Assembly: GCA_027257055.1 (NCBI GenBank)
Contig: JAPVLO010000039.1
Span: 7,904,501-7,968,500 of the forward strand
Reading direction: 5' to 3'
Origin: Cephalopachus bancanus
Taxonomy: Eukaryota > Chordata > Mammalia > Primates > Tarsiidae
Length of the DNA: 64,000 nucleotides
Shown: piece after piece, positions 22,738 through 35,376 of the stretch
Layout of the letters: every line of letters begins with the position of its first letter
How positions within the stretch are numbered: position 1 is the stretch's first letter
Made by a program: the position numbers and the translations under genes
The notes under the pieces: model-generated
What the model was told of the DNA's origin: nothing
The model's database searches: none
What the model saw: the letters and a program-made list of their open reading frames with translations, nothing else

Positions 22738-23033
22738 ATTATTATTATTATTTTGAGTCAGGATGTCATTCTGTCACAACAGGAATGCAGTGGCACCATC
22801 ACGACTCACTGAAGACATGACTTCCTGGGCTCAGGCAATCCTCCACCTCAGCCTTCTGAGTAGATGGAACTACAGGCAAGCACCATCACTCCTGGCTAAT
22901 TGTTTAAAATTTTTTGTATAGATGGGCTCTCACTATGTGTCTAGGCTGGTCTTGAACTCCTGGATCAAGCAATACTCTCAACTCGACCTCCTAAAGTTCT
23001 GGGATTACAGATGTAAGCCAGCATGCCCAACTG
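22738..23033 (-). mobile_element. Old Alu
   Basis: Antisense Alu, diverged (GAGTCAGGATGTCATTCTGTC at the left, GTAAGCCAGCATGCCCAACTG at the right). Older than the copies with perfect duplications. Confidence 0.88.
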
Positions 23034-23309
23034 TCTTCCTTATTTTTTTTATAGACTCTACCAGCTAAATCATATTCTAGAGTTTTATTTACAGGGATGT
23101 TATTTATACAGATGTAATTTCTTTAATAGGTATTCTGATTTTGTACTTCTTTTTGTAGTTTTTTTTTTAAAGAATCTGTCAAATTTATTTAAGTTGCTGA
23201 ATGTATTGCATACAATTATTTATAATATTCTCCCAGGATCTGTTAGTATTGGTAGATTCATGACTGATTTACCCTCTTTCATTTCTGATATTAGTAGTTT
23301 TCTTTCTTT

Positions 23310-23400
23310 TTATTTTCATTTTAAAGATGTTGGGTACAATTCAAGGTTAGGTACATAAGTGGTCATCATACAGGTAAAGTCTGGGCCTCTCCATGGTCCC
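23310..23400 (-). mobile_element. Short L1 3'-end insertion
   Basis: TTTTAAAGATGTTGGGTACAATTCAAGGTTAGG matches the lineage L1 3' UTR; only about 90 bases remain. Confidence 0.7.
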
Positions 23401-23490
23401 CACTCTTCTTTCTTTCCTTCTTTCTATCCTTTTTTCCTTTCTTCCTTCCTTCTTCCCTCCCTCCCTCCTTTCCTTCCATCCATCCTTAGT
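23400..23490. repeat. (CTTT/CCTT)n microsatellite
   Basis: Pyrimidine-only run with CTTT, CCTT and CCCT units, next to the L1 3' fragment. Confidence 0.9.
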
Positions 23491-24269
23491 TATTGATCAT
23501 CAATCTTCTAGGAAGTTATTTCATTTTTGTAAAACTACACTTTTAGTTTTGTTAATTTTGTCTATTGTTTAATCTATTTTCTGTTTTATTCATTGCCTCT
23601 CTGTACTGTTTCCTTCTACTTACTTTAGGTTTAATTTTATTCTTTTCTTTCCTATCATTGTAAGGTTGATTTAAAAACATTATATCCCAATATAAGCATT
23701 TAAAGTTGTAAACATCCCTCTAAGCACTGTTTTAGTTGCATCTCTCAAATTTTTGTATAATGCGTTTTCATTATCATTCAGTTTTACAACGCATGTTGTG
23801 ATTCCTGCTTTGGTCCATGGTTTATTTAGAAATGTGCATCTCTCAAATTGGGTCTTTCTTTTTATCTCATTAAACAACCTTTGCTTTTTAACTGATATGA
23901 TTAGTCCATTCATATTTAATGTAATTTTGATATGAATTGTTTTAAGCCTTCCATTTTGCTACTTTAAAATATTTTTTCCATCTATTTTTCTGTGTTCATT
24001 TTTTCCTATCTTCTTGGGTATTAACCAAGTAGTCCTTCGTTTTAGTAACTTCGATCAATGTCTGGGCTTCCTCAAGGCTAGTCCCTATTGACTTCTTTTC
24101 CCTGTGAATGAGCCATACTTCCCTGTTTTGTTTTGTGTTTTTTTGTATGCTTTTTGTATTTTTGTTGCTGTTTTTGGGAACTGGACATTTTGAATATTGT
24201 AATGTGGTAACTCTGGAAATCAGATTATCTCCCCTCCCCTAGGATTGCTGTTATTTCTTGTTGAAGACT

Positions 24270-24475
24270 ATATTATCCACATAGAAATTTGTACGTGAAT
24301 GTTCATAGCAGCATTATTATTAATGGTCAAGGGTGAGAACAAACCAAAGGTCCATCAACAGATGAATGAATAAACAACCTTTGACAAAATATTATTCAAC
24401 CTAAAAAAGTGAAGTACTGATACATGCTACAGTGTGAACCTTAATAAGGTTCAATGAACCCTATGCTAAAGTTAC
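24270..24475 (+). mobile_element. Old L1 ORF2 3' end, plus strand
   Basis: Sense-strand old L1 wording: TTCATAGCAGCATTATTATTAAT, GTCCATCAACAGATGAATG, GAAGTACTGATACATGCTAC. Confidence 0.7.
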
Positions 24476-24489
24476 CTTTTTAAAAATTG

Positions 24490-24815
24490 TTTTTTAAAAC
24501 AGAGGTAAAATAAACATAGCATAAAATTAACCATTTTAAAGTATACAATTCATTGACATTTAGTACACTCACAATGTGTGTAACCATCCTCTAAATAAAG
24601 TTCCAAAACATTCATCATCCCCAAAGAAAAATCTCACAAACATCTATTTTTCTGGATTTTTGTTTTTAAATTAAAACCATTCCAGTGGGTGTGGAACATC
24701 TAATTATGATTTTCATTTACATTTCTTTAATGACTAGTAATGTTGAATATCTTTTCATTTGCTTCTTAACCATTTGTATATCATCTTTGGAGAAATGTCT
24801 ATTCAAGTCATTTGT
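24490..24815 (-). mobile_element. Old L1 pieces before Alu cluster
   Basis: Contains an old L1 3' UTR block (AAAATTAACCATTTTAAAGT) and then antisense ORF2 C-terminal wording (CATCTTTGGAGAAATGTCTATTCAAGTC). Confidence 0.55.
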
Positions 24816-24817
24816 CT

Positions 24818-25148
24818 CTTTTTTTTTTTTTTTTTTTTTTTTAGTAGGAGTCTCACTCTGTCACCCAGGCTGGAGTGCAGTGGCATGCTCACGGCCATCC
24901 AGTGTCAACCCGCTGGGCTCCGGCAATCCTTCTGCCTCAGCCTTCCAAGTAGCCGGAACTACAGGCATGTGCTACCACACCCAGCTAATTTTTCATTTAT
25001 TGTAGAGGCGAGGTCTTGCCAAGTTGCCCAGGCTGGTCTAGAACCCACGGACTCAGGCAATCCACTTGCCTCAGCCTCCCAAATTACAGGCTGGGATTAC
25101 AGGTTGGGGTTACAGGCTGGGGTTACAGGCTGAGTCACCGAGCCCGGC
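24818..25148 (-). mobile_element. Alu with small internal tandem repeat
   Basis: Antisense Alu. Near its right end GATTACAGGCTGG-type units are repeated about four times (25083-25135), expanding the element to roughly 330 bp. Confidence 0.9.
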
Positions 25149-25169
25149 CCATTTGTCCATTTTTTAAAA

Positions 25170-25452
25170 AATTTTTTGTTTTTATTTTTTGAGTTGGAGT
25201 CTCACTTTGTTGCCCAGGCTGGAGTGCAGTGGCATGCTCACAGACACCCAAGTGACGACATACTGGGCTCCAGCAATCCTTTCACCTCAGCCTTCCAAGT
25301 AGCCAGAACTACGTGTGCACACTACCTTGCCTGGCTAATTTTTTGATTATTGCAGAGATGAGGTCTCGCCAAGTTGCCCAGGCTGGTCTTGAACCTGTGG
25401 GCTCGGCCTCCCAAAGTGCTGGAATTACAGGCTTGAGTCACTGCACCTGGCA
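25170..25452 (-). mobile_element. Alu
   Basis: Antisense Alu beginning TTTTTGAGTTGGAGTCTCAC and ending CACTGCACCTGGC. Confidence 0.9.
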
Positions 25453-25595
25453 TTAAAAAAAAAAAAAAAAAAGACAGGATCTCACTATGTTGCACACACT
25501 GGACTCAAACTCTTGGTCTCAAGCAATTCTCCCTGCTCAGCCTCCCAAATAGCTGGGACTAGAAGTACATGGCACTACACCTGGCTAATTTGCAC
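25453..25595 (-). mobile_element. Alu monomer (half-Alu)
   Basis: A single antisense Alu-like arm (GACAGGATCTCACTATGTTGC ... CACTACACCTGGCTAATTT) directly next to the previous Alu; a free left monomer or a truncated dimer. Confidence 0.7.
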
Positions 25596-25654
25596 ATTTT
25601 TAAATTGGGCTGTCTCTCTGTTGCTGTATTGTAAGAATTCTGTATATATTCTGA

Positions 25655-26028
<374 letters not shown>

Positions 26029-26029
26029 G

Positions 26030-27660
26030 TCTTTACACCCTCTTGATGATATCCTTTGATGCACAAAAGTTTTACATTTTGATAAAGTCCGATTCATTTT
26101 TTCTTTTATTACTCCTGTTTTTGTTGTCCCAAATCTAAAAATCTACTGTCAAAGTCATAAAGGTTTACTCCTGTTTCTTACCTTTGACCTAATTTTGTAT
26201 CCAGAGTGAAGTTTAAAAGTTCAACTTCACTCTTTCACAAATGGTTATCCAGTTGTCCCAGCATCCAGTTGTTGAAGAGACTATTCTTACCCCCAGAAAA
26301 CAGTCTTGGCATCTTTGTAAAAGATCAATTGGCCATCTATGTATAGGCTTATTTCTGGGCTCTCAATTCTATCCTATCCCATTGGTCCCTGTCTATTCTT
26401 ATGTCGAAACCACACTGCTTTGATCCCTCTAGGTTTGCAGTAAGTTTGGAATGAGAAAATGCAAGTGCTCCACGTTTGTTCTTCTTTTTCCATGTGGTTT
26501 TACTTTGGGGCCCCTTGAAATTTCACATGAATTTTAAGATCAATTTGTCAATTTTTGGAAAAAAGGCAGCTGGAATATTATTCGAGATTTCACTGAATCT
26601 GTATCCATTTGGGGCATATGCACATCTTAGCAATATTAAGGGCTTCCAATCCATGAGAATGGGATGTCTTCCTATTAAATTATATCTTCTTTGATTTGTT
26701 TCAGCAATGTTTTGTCATTTTCAGGGTAAAAGTCTTCTACTTCCTTGGTTACATTTATTCCTAGGTTTCTCATTTTGGATGCGATTCTAAGTGGAATTGT
26801 TCTATTTCCTTTTCAGAATGTTCATTGCTAGTGTACAGAAATACAACTGATTTTTGTATGTTGATTTTGTATCTTGCAAATTTGCTGAATTCACTTATTA
26901 GTTCTAATAGATTTTGTGTGAATTCTTTGGCATTTGCTCTAATAAGATCATGTCATCTTTGAATAAAGACAATTTTACTTCTTCCTCTCCAATTGGATGC
27001 CTTCATTATTATTCTCTTTCTTTCTTAATTTCTCTGACTGGTACTTCTAGTACAATGTTGAATAGAAGTGGTGAAAATAGGCATCCTTATCTTGTACCTG
27101 ATCTTAGGGGGAAGGGTTTCAACCTTTCAGTATTGAATATGACGCTAATAGTAGGGTTTTCACAGATATGCCTTATCTGCCTAAGGAAGTTCCTTTATAT
27201 TCTGGTTTATTAAGTGTTTTTATCATGAAAAGGTACCAGATTTTTCGAATCCTTTTTTTTATATCAACTGAGATGATCATATGTTTATTTTTTGTCTTCA
27301 TTCTATTGAGGAGTGTATTGCACCCAGTGTTTTTTATATGTTGTATCATCCATGCATTCCTGGGATAAATCCCAACTGGCATAGTGTATAATCCTTTTAA
27401 TATAGTTTGATTTGGTTTGCTAGGATTTTGTTGAGGATCTTTCCATCTATATTCATGTGGGATATTGGTCTAGAGTTTTGTTGTGAAGTCCTTTGAGGTT
27501 TTGGTATCAAGGTAATACTGGCCTTATAGAATAAGTTAAAAGCATTTGTGTATTTATTTTTGAGTTTATTTATTCTAGATGAAAGCCTCTTATGATATAT
27601 ATCATTTGCAAATATTTTCTCATCAGTCTGAGGGCTATCTTTTCACTTTCTTTTTTTAAT
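26030..27660 (-). mobile_element. Old L1 ORF2 fragment
   Basis: Antisense ORF2 wording over 1.5 kb, including CTTGCAAATTTGCTGAATTC and TCCATGCATTCCTGGGATAAATCCC, the reverse-transcriptase region. The minus frame at 27173-27382 retains a PRNAWMIQHI-type piece. Many stops. Confidence 0.8.
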
Positions 27661-27764
27661 TTAAAGACTATTTAAATAAAGAACAATACTTGGTTCTAAA
27701 ATTGGTTCTCTATTACATGGAGAACTTAATATTTTTGTCAATAAACTAAAACTTTAGCACATTT

Positions 27765-27990
27765 TAAAAAATTTAAAGACATGGGGTACAAGTCAGAATT
27801 GGGTACATAAGTGGTTAACTTACAGGTGAAGTATAGGTCTCCCATTGGACCTCACTTCGCCTGGATTGGGATCAGGCACCCCTGTTGATGTTATGTGCTC
27901 CCCCTCACCTGGTAGTGTCCTGCTACTGCCAATCCCTTTCTTGTAGTATTATGCTAGATGTTCAAGGTCCACTTCTGTGTGAACTTTAAA
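27765..27990 (-). mobile_element. L1 3'-end fragment
   Basis: Lineage L1 3' UTR blocks (AAAGACATGGGGTACAAG, TCACCTGGTAGTGTCCTGCTACTGCC), about 225 bp, inserted into an old L1 that resumes after the Alus at 29085. Confidence 0.8.
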
Positions 27991-28015
27991 CATTTTAAAT
28001 ATACATTCCTTTGGG

Positions 28016-28310
28016 GGCTGGGTGTGATGGCTCATGCCTGTAATTCCAGCATTTTGGGAGGCCAAAGCAAGAGGATTTCTTGAGTCCAGACATTTGAGAC
28101 CAGCCTAGGCAATATAGTAAGACCCTGTCTCTACCAAAGAATTTAAAAATTAGCCAGATGTGGTGGCATGTGCCTGTAGTCCCAGCTACTAGGAAGGCTG
28201 AGGCAGGAGGATCGCTTGAGCCCAGAAGTTTGAGACTGAAGTAAATTGTGATCTTGCCACTGCACTCCAGCCTGGGTGATAGAGTTCAAACTCCAATTCA
28301 AATAACAACA
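28016..28310 (+). mobile_element. Alu, plus strand
   Basis: GGCTGGGTGTGATGGCTCATGCC start and CACTGCACTCCAGCCTGGGTG end with an AAC-rich tail. Confidence 0.9.
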
Positions 28311-28368
28311 ACAACATATTCCTGTTTGAAAACTAAAAATGTCTAGATTTGCTTCCCAGAATTTAATT

Positions 28369-28656
28369 TTTTTTTTTAGTTGGAGTCTCACTCTGTCGCC
28401 CAGGCTGGAGTGCAGTGGCACATTCATGGCCACCCCAGTGTCAACCTGCTGGGCTCCAGCAATCCTTCCACTGCAGCCTTCCAAGTAGCTGGAACTACAG
28501 GTGAGTGCTACCATGCACAGCTAATTTTTTAATTTATTGTAGAGATGAGGTCTCAATCAAGTTGCCCAGGCTGGTCTCGAATCCAGGGGCTCAGGCAATC
28601 CACTCACCTCAGCATCCCAAAGTGCTGGGATCACAGGCTGAGCCACTGAGCCTGGC
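28369..28656 (-). mobile_element. Alu
   Basis: Antisense Alu from a poly-T at about 28370 to GAGCCACTGAGCCTGGCC. Confidence 0.92.
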
Positions 28657-28713
28657 CTAAAAATTTTTTTATAGATACATAATAGTTGTACTTATTAATG
28701 GGCTACAAGTACA

Positions 28714-29005
28714 TTTTTTTTTTTTGGAATCTGAGTCTCACTCCGTCGCCCAGGCTGGAGTGCACTGGCATGCCCACGGCCACTGCAGCCTCGACCTGCT
28801 AGGCTCTGGCGATCCTTCTGCCTCAGCCTTCCAAGTAGCTGGAACTACAGGCGTGCGCTACCATACCCAGCTAATTTTTGATTTATTGTAGAGACGAGGT
28901 CTCGCCAAGTTGTCCAGGTGGGTCACGAACCCATGGGCTCAGGCAATCCACTCACCTCAGCCTCCCAAAATGCTGGGATTACAGGCTGAGCCACCAAGCC
29001 CAGCT
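28714..29005 (-). mobile_element. Alu
   Basis: Antisense Alu from poly-T at 28714 to GAGCCACCAAGCCCAGCT. Confidence 0.92.
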
Positions 29006-29084
29006 TACATGTACATTGTTAAGACAAGAATACAATGTGCAATAATCAAATCAGGGGGATTGGAATAGCCATCACCGCAAATAT

Positions 29085-29480
29085 TTATCATTTCTTTGTG
29101 TTAAGGGCATTTCAATTTGTCTTTTTACTTACTTGATGATATCTTTGAAGCGCAAAACTCTTAACTTTGATGAAGTCCAACCTATCACTCTTCTATCAGT
29201 TGTGCTTTGGTGTCCTATCTAAGAAAGCACTTTCTAACCCAAGATCATGAAGATTTTTTCCTGTATTTTAAGAGTTTTATAATTTTAGCTCTTATATTTA
29301 GATTTATAAACAACTCTGAGTTCATGATATGATGATTTTGAATGATATGATGTAGATGTCCATGTTCACTCATTTGAATGTGTATATCCAGTTATTTCAG
29401 ATCCATTTGTTGAAGAATAGTCCTTCCTCATTGGATTGTCTTAGCCCCTTTGTTGAAAATCAATTGATCAAAAATGTTGG
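29085..29480 (-). mobile_element. Old L1 ORF2 C-terminal fragment
   Basis: Antisense wording of ORF2 end (GATGAAGTCCAACCTATC, TTCAGATCCATTTGTTGAAG). It continues the old L1 left of the nested elements at 27590-27660. Confidence 0.7.
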
Positions 29481-29599
29481 GTTTTGTATTATAACTCTCC
29501 TTTTACTTGGTATTCTTCCTTTCTATTTGCTTCTCACTCTTATTCTGATTTACTGTGCTTCTGACCCCACTGGTCTTTGTCTTTTATTTTTAGCCCTCT

Positions 29600-30335
29600 G
29601 ATTATTTCTTGTACTTGACACAAGTTTAACTTTTCAGGTTTCAATTTTTAGCATCTCTTAAGCCTTAGATTGCAGGCGTCCTTGATGCTCATGCTCCAAG
29701 CTTCCCACACAACTCTTATTTGACCATCACCCCTGCCATGCTTACCCTAAAGCTATGGAGGGAGATGTGAGAAATTAGAGACAGAGTTTGAATCACAAGA
29801 TAGTATTCAGGTCTATGTGACCTCTCCAAGAATCCATCTCCATCTTGGCAGAGTCAAGGTTTGCCACATATTGAAACTTGCTATTTATATAAAATATTCA
29901 CAAATATAAATGATAAGCTGCCTGGCTTCATTTATGCCACACTCTAAATTTTTCCCAGTTTTTTTGAACTCCCTTTTTTATGTCACCGCCTGCCTGTCCT
30001 TCATTAATGTTTCTACCTATACCTCTCTAGGTTGACCCACAGTTCAATTCTCCTACACTATGACATTGACTCCATTTAATATATTTGTCTCCTGTGGTTC
30101 ATCAACTTTACTAATAGTTTTGGAGGTAACACCCCCTCCTGACAGGAACAAATTCCCAAGAATTCCTCTCTTACTATGGTGTCCTAGAAGCCACTCTACT
30201 ATTGTGTCCCAACTTCACCATTAAGACCTGGAAAATTATCTGCCCTTGATGCATTTCCTCACCATTTCTTCCTCAATAGAAAATTATTGCCACCATTTGA
30301 AATTATATTAAGGAACCAAATGAAGCATAAAAACA
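29600..30335. other. No gene recognised
   Basis: Ordinary intronic-looking sequence; no exon, RNA gene or repeat I can name. Confidence 0.5.
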
Positions 30336-30339
30336 TATG

Positions 30340-30890
30340 GGGGGGCAAAAAACATGGAATTATTTTTGGGAGGACAGGCTCCTTGTAGTACATCTTCTCC
30401 CACTAGGTAAGTGTTCCAGGAACCCATCAGCATCAGCGTACCAGTGTTGTGAGAGGCTGTGTTTGGCTTCAGTGATTTTTTTTAGATTATTTCAACGTGT
30501 TTGCCCATTTCTTGATGGGTAAATTACAAGTGCACCTGCTCACACCACACTGAGTGTTCAGCAATTTTTGCCTAAAACGGTATGACCTCTGTGCCCCACC
30601 CTTGCTAGTCACCTGATCTCACTTGAGCGACTTTTTTTGTTTCTGCTGTGAATAAAGTCCTCAAAGGGAAATATTTTGCTGATACGCAAGAAGTGAAACA
30701 AAAAATGGCAGAAGCACTAAAAGGCATCAAAATTGATGAGTTCAAAAACTGTTCTGAGCTGTGGAAAAGGCATCTCGAGAGGTGTGTTGCATCAAATGGA
30801 GAGTGTTTTAAAAGTGACTGAAATTTAAACAGGTAAGGATAAATACACAATTTTTTATCAATAAATTCCAGATTTTTTGAGTCCCTCCTT
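30340..30890 (+). mobile_element. Mariner-type DNA transposon, 3' half
   Basis: Translating the plus strand with frame changes gives a mariner transposase C-terminal part (EEVKQKMAEALKGIKIDEFK, then CVASNGE-like wording), followed by a TTTTTTGAGTCCCTCCTT terminal-repeat-like end and a TA at 30892. The 5' end and its inverted repeat are not seen. Decayed; no usable frame. Confidence 0.7.
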
Positions 30891-31081
30891 GTACATATAT
30901 TGAGATGTTTAAACAATTGCCTTTAATGGGGGAATAGAATTCTTGAATGCTAAAATAATCACAAAAGTAAATGAAAACTTGGCTTTTGAGAAATAATAAT
31001 ACTGTAGGTAATGGGAACAGCAATTCTATCAGAAAAAGAAGTCGTATACACCCTCTAACAGAAAATTATATCAGGACTCAC

Positions 31082-31199
31082 CTCTCTGGAATAATGTGCT
31101 AATCATAAATGCAAAGAAAATTGTGGCAATGGCAAAACACATTAGAAAAGCAAATATCAAACTAGGGTCACTGTTCTTGAAGACTGTCACATTGCCCAC
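31082..31199 (-). pseudogene. ABCA pseudogene exon 7 (helix 4)
   Basis: TTTTATAG acceptor, GTGAGT donor, 118 nt, ending in phase 1. It encodes VGNVTVFKNSDPSLIFAFLM and goes on to CFAIATIFFAFMISTLFQR, matching the ABCA3-branch segment around the fourth helix. No lesion within the exon; it joins exon 8 in phase. Confidence 0.88.
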
Positions 31200-31282
31200 C
31201 TATAAAACAATCATATATGTAGATAATTTTTTACATGGACAGAATGAGAAGAATGCATAAACTTTCATTAAAGCGATGCACA

Positions 31283-31575
31283 AGGCTGGGTGTGTTGGCT
31301 CAAGCCTGTAATCCCAACACTTTAGGAGGTCAAGGTGAGAAGATTGCCTGAGCCCATGGGGCCGAGAACAGCCTGGGCAACTTGCCAAGACCTCATCGCT
31401 ACAATAAATTTTTTTAAAAATTAGCCAGGCATGGTAGCACGCATGCGTATAGTTCCGGTACTTAGAAGGCTGAGGCAGAAGGATCACCTGAGCCCAGTAG
31501 GTCAATGCTGGGGTGGCTGTGAGCATGCCACTGCACTCCAGCCTGAGTGACAGAGTGAGACACCAACTCGAGGAA
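31283..31575 (+). mobile_element. Alu, plus strand
   Basis: GGCTGGGTGTGTTGGCTCAAGCC start, GACACCAACTC end, A-rich tail. Lies in intron 6 of the transporter pseudogene. Confidence 0.9.
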
Positions 31576-31589
31576 AAAAAATACAAAAA

Positions 31590-32368
31590 ATATTTTTAAA
31601 ATTCAAGATTATCTTAAATAATATATGTAGATTTGAAGGTAGGACCTTTGATCCAACATCCATTACCATTTGCAAATTATGCTCTGTATATGTATCTTTT
31701 TTTTAAAGCAACCATGGGCTGTCCTTTTAATACGTAAGTTTATTCCGTTCTTCATTATCAGTATTACAGATAACTTTGGTATTCCTTTTCATATCTCATA
31801 TCTTCTTTTAACAAGGTTCTCTGACCATTTCCTTTGTTTTATATATTTTGTCAATTATTCTGGGTTTTTCCAGACTTCCTTTATCCAAACTGCCCCAATT
31901 TTGACAATTTAGAAGGAACATTTTCATATATCCAAATAATGGGTCATAATTTCATCATTAAATGCAAGTTGGCAAATTTTAACACCAAACTCCATTGACA
32001 ATATAAAAGTAAAAATACAAAATAACATAGACATTAAACTATTTTCAACTATCTATAAAATTTGTAATGTTTCAAAGTTTAGAAAATACATTTTTGTCAT
32101 TCCAGCTTACTAATGAAATTAACTATATCCATGTCCAATATTTGAACACCAGAGAACTGAAGGAAGGGCAAAGCTCTCCCTAATACTAAATATCCTAAAT
32201 GCTTCATTCCCTCATATTTCAGCAAATAACCCCCATATCAACCTGTGGTTTTCCAAGTAGTCATCAATAACTGTTTCCATCATTTTTTGAATCTCAGCAC
32301 CTCTACCCACACATCAGATTTCCCTCCCACCTATTCAAAGCTTGTCCTGAAGGACAAGAAACATGTAC
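31590..32368. other. Intron 6 sequence, no gene
   Basis: AT-rich intron between pseudogene exons 6 and 7; nothing recognised. Confidence 0.6.
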
Positions 32369-32485
32369 CTTTGTGCATAAGAGAATGGTCACGAAAAAAA
32401 CAGCCATGAAGACAGAAATGAAGAACGTGATGAACCCAGCAACCCAGTGCAGCCAGCTTTCCAGTCCCATCATGCACGTGTACTC
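32369..32485 (-). pseudogene. ABCA pseudogene exon 6 (helix 3)
   Basis: CCTAG acceptor and GTACAT donor, 117 nt or 39 codons with no stop. It encodes EYTCMMGLESWLHWVAGF followed by a hydrophobic helix, the MMGL..WLHW signature shared by ABCA proteins just after extracellular domain 1. The GTACAT donor is weak. Confidence 0.9.
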
Positions 32486-32730
32486 CTAGAAGAAGCAAAA
32501 GAACCAGACATTACATAGTCCAGTCTCAGTTGTAGCTGGCCTAGTTCAGCAATCTGTTACTAAAATCCCAGCAGACTAGGATGAAGGGTCCTGTGTGTAC
32601 AATGGGAGGAGGTGACTTGTAGGGGGTGACAGGAACAGAGTGAGTTGGAAAGAGGAGCACAAACCAGTGAGTAGCATTTACCTGGTTGAGATATGATAGA
32701 GATAGGGCTTGTATTAAAATTATTCTTCTT

Positions 32731-33000
32731 GAGTGGGCCTGGTAGCTCATGCCTACAATCCCAGCACTTTGGCGCAAGAACTGCATGAAGCCAGGAGTTC
32801 GAGACCAGCCTGAACAACATAGAGAGACCCTGTCTCCACAAAAGTAAAAATAAATTAGCTGGGCATGGTGGTGCATATTTGTAGTCCCAGTTACTCAGGA
32901 GACTGAGGTGGGAAGATTATTTGAGCCCAGGAATTTGAGGCTGCAGTAAACCATGGTCATGCCATTATACTCCAACCTGGGAGACAAAGCAAGACCCCCA
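32731..33000 (+). mobile_element. Alu, plus strand, short left arm
   Basis: Diverged Alu from GGGCCTGGTAGCTCATGCC to GAGACAAAGCAAGACCCCC; about 20-30 bases missing from the left arm (AGCACTTTGGCGCAAGAACTG). Confidence 0.85.
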
Positions 33001-33089
33001 AATTTAAAAAGGTTATTCTTCCTTTGCAATGGTAAGTATACTGTTAGTTCGTTTGTTTACTGAATGCCTCCTATAAGTGAATGGCTCCT

Positions 33090-33505
33090 ATGGCCCTGAA
33101 AATAAAATTTAAACTCCTTGGCAACTGATGACCTGATCACATAAAACTTTTTGTAATTTACAGAATGCACAATGACCTCTGTGTCTTTTTAAACAGTTTT
33201 TCTCACATTGTTCCCACTCTTTTTTAAAATCTCCTTCTCTCTTTACCTAGAAAAGTCCTACTTGATTTTCAAAACCTAGTTCTAGTTATCTGTTCTGTAA
33301 AGCCTCTGATCAGCTTTGCCCATTCTCCACACAGCCATAATATCTATACATCCTATTGCCTTAGCGCTTGGGATTTTTTTGTTATACTTGGTTTTATTAC
33401 CATGAATTGCCTGAGGGAAAGGATGTATCATTTATATTTGTATCTCTAATGAATGCCTGGCAAATATAAGTTGCTCAATGTTTGATAAGTGAATAAATGC
33501 AAACA
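33090..33505 (+). mobile_element. L2 3' end
   Basis: Old LINE L2 wording in order: AAACTCCTTGGCA, TGTAAAGCCTCTGATCAGC, TTTGTATCTCTAATGAATGCCTGGCA and GAATAAATGC. Confidence 0.65.
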
Positions 33506-33552
33506 AAGCACTATGCTAGGTACAATGTAGGAAAAAATAAAAAATATAAAAG

Positions 33553-33815
33553 GAGCTAGGTATGGAGGTTCATACCTATAATCCCAGAACTTTGGGAAGC
33601 CAACGCAGGAGGATTACTTGAGTCCAGGAGTTCAAGGTGAGCCTTGGCAATACAGCAAGACCCTGTCTCCAAAAAAATTTTTTTAAGTACAAAATTAGCC
33701 AAGCACAGTGGCAGGCACCTATAGTGCCTGAGTCCAAGAGTTTGAGGCTGCAGTAAGCCATGACTGTGCCATTGCACTCCAACCTGAGTGACAGACCAAG
33801 ACTTTATCTTAAAAA
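33553..33815 (+). mobile_element. Alu, plus strand, with deletion
   Basis: AGCTAGGTATGGAGGTTCATACC start, CATTGCACTCCAACCTGAGTG end. About 30 bases of the right arm are missing near 33720. Confidence 0.85.
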
Positions 33816-33829
33816 ATACACACACACAC

Positions 33830-34290
33830 AGAGTAGAGGTACTGCCTTCTAAAAGTTCACAGTCTAGCACTGAAGACATATATATGATAATAATACTGTA
33901 TGTGTCACACTTTAATTACAGAAGTAGCCTTTTTACCTTTGAATGTTGGAACTAGTAGTTAATTGATTAATCAAAAACAAATGGTCAAAGCAGGGAATCA
34001 CAAAAATGATATACACATACCTTGAATTTTTATTTTCACTTATAGCATATAAATGTATAATGTGTGCCAGTATCCTGATGTCAGAACACAAACTCTTCTC
34101 TTAAGCATGGGCCTGCTCATTGGAGCAATAATGTAATGCTCACCCATAAAGTACACTCCATGATCACAATCTTGAAAGTGGACTGAGGACATAAATACAG
34201 ATATAAAGCAAGCTAGTACAGACTTGGTCCAGGTTTTAATAGTTTTTTCCCAAAAACTTTTACAGTGATTTTACCCACATGAAATGTATT
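33830..34290. other. No gene recognised
   Basis: Intronic sequence between two Alus; includes a short (AC)n run at 33818-33830. Confidence 0.5.
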
Positions 34291-34295
34291 CACAT

Positions 34296-34602
34296 GCTTT
34301 TTAAAAATTTTTGAGTTAGAGTCTCATACTGTTGCCCAGGCTGGAGTGCAGTGGCACACTCACAGCCACCACAGCCTCTATCTGCTGAGCTCAGGCAATC
34401 CTTCCACCTCAGCCTTCCAAGTAGCAGGAACCACAAGTGCACACACCATGCCAGCTAATTTTTTTATTTATTGTAGAGATGAGATCTCACCTAGTTGCCC
34501 AGGCTGGTCTCAAACCCCTGGGCTCAGGTAATTCCCTCGTCTCTGCCTCCCAAAATGCTAGGATTACAGGATTACAGGTGTGAGCCACCATGCCTGGCCA
34601 AC
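34296..34602 (-). mobile_element. Alu
   Basis: Antisense Alu from TTTTTGAGTTAGAGTCTCAT to GTGAGCCACCATGCCTGGCC. Confidence 0.9.
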
Positions 34603-35370
34603 ATGTTTTTTTATTTTTATTTTTTGGTTTTTATTTTTATTTTTTTTAGACATCTGCCTTACTGAAATTTTCTAAAGCATTCAGCTAAACTTTCAAAGGC
34701 AACTCTAGTCACTTTGTCCTTTTATATAATATTTAATTAGATCACAAATTATATGAACAAGTACAGGTATACAGAGATTTAGGAATAAATCTCAATAAGT
34801 ACAAAACTTCGCAGGTAAGAGGAGGTAAGTCCATGTGTACTAGAGAGAAGCGTACCAGCTGCAGTGTGTTGGGAGCTCCAATATGAAAGTTTTACAGAGA
34901 AGATGGAGTGTCAGTTAATTTGGACAATTGATTACATGGAGATCAGTTAAGAAAGCTCCAGCTATGCTATAACAGAGGTGGAAGCAAAACACCATGGGAT
35001 GAAAAGACTGATGAAATTTAGAAATATTTCTTGAAGGAAGTGAACTGCAATATGAAGTTTGAAGCAGAGGGCATTCCAAACAGAATGGCCTGCCTATAGA
35101 AGTATGTGTATATATACATATACTGTATATATACAGTATAGCTAGTATACTATATAGTATATGGGGAATAGAGAAGGGACATACTAGAGTCAACCTATGC
35201 TAAGGGTACGGGGGAGAAAGGAGGGATAGGGATGGCACAGGTGGCTCCTAAATTAAAGACAACCTATTTTACTTATCCTTAATCCATCCACATAGACTAG
35301 AACAACACAAGGGAGTTAACGAAGAGAGGTCTATTCATTGTATTGGGTGTTCAAAGAAGGAAATGACATT
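34603..35370. other. No gene; AT-rich palindromic tract
   Basis: Nothing coding. At 35103-35163 there is an alternating TATATAC/GTATAT tract that can fold on itself. Confidence 0.5.
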
Positions 35371-35376
35371 AGTATC

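Larger units (their letters stand above)
23040..24245 (-). mobile_element. Old L1 fragments (ORF2/ORF1 region)
   Basis: Antisense L1 wording throughout (for example CTCTAAGCACTGTTTTAGTTGC and TTTGGTCCATGGTTTATTTAG), cut by a lineage L1 3'-end piece at about 23310-23400 and a pyrimidine-rich microsatellite at 23400-23490. No open frame of note. Confidence 0.6.
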
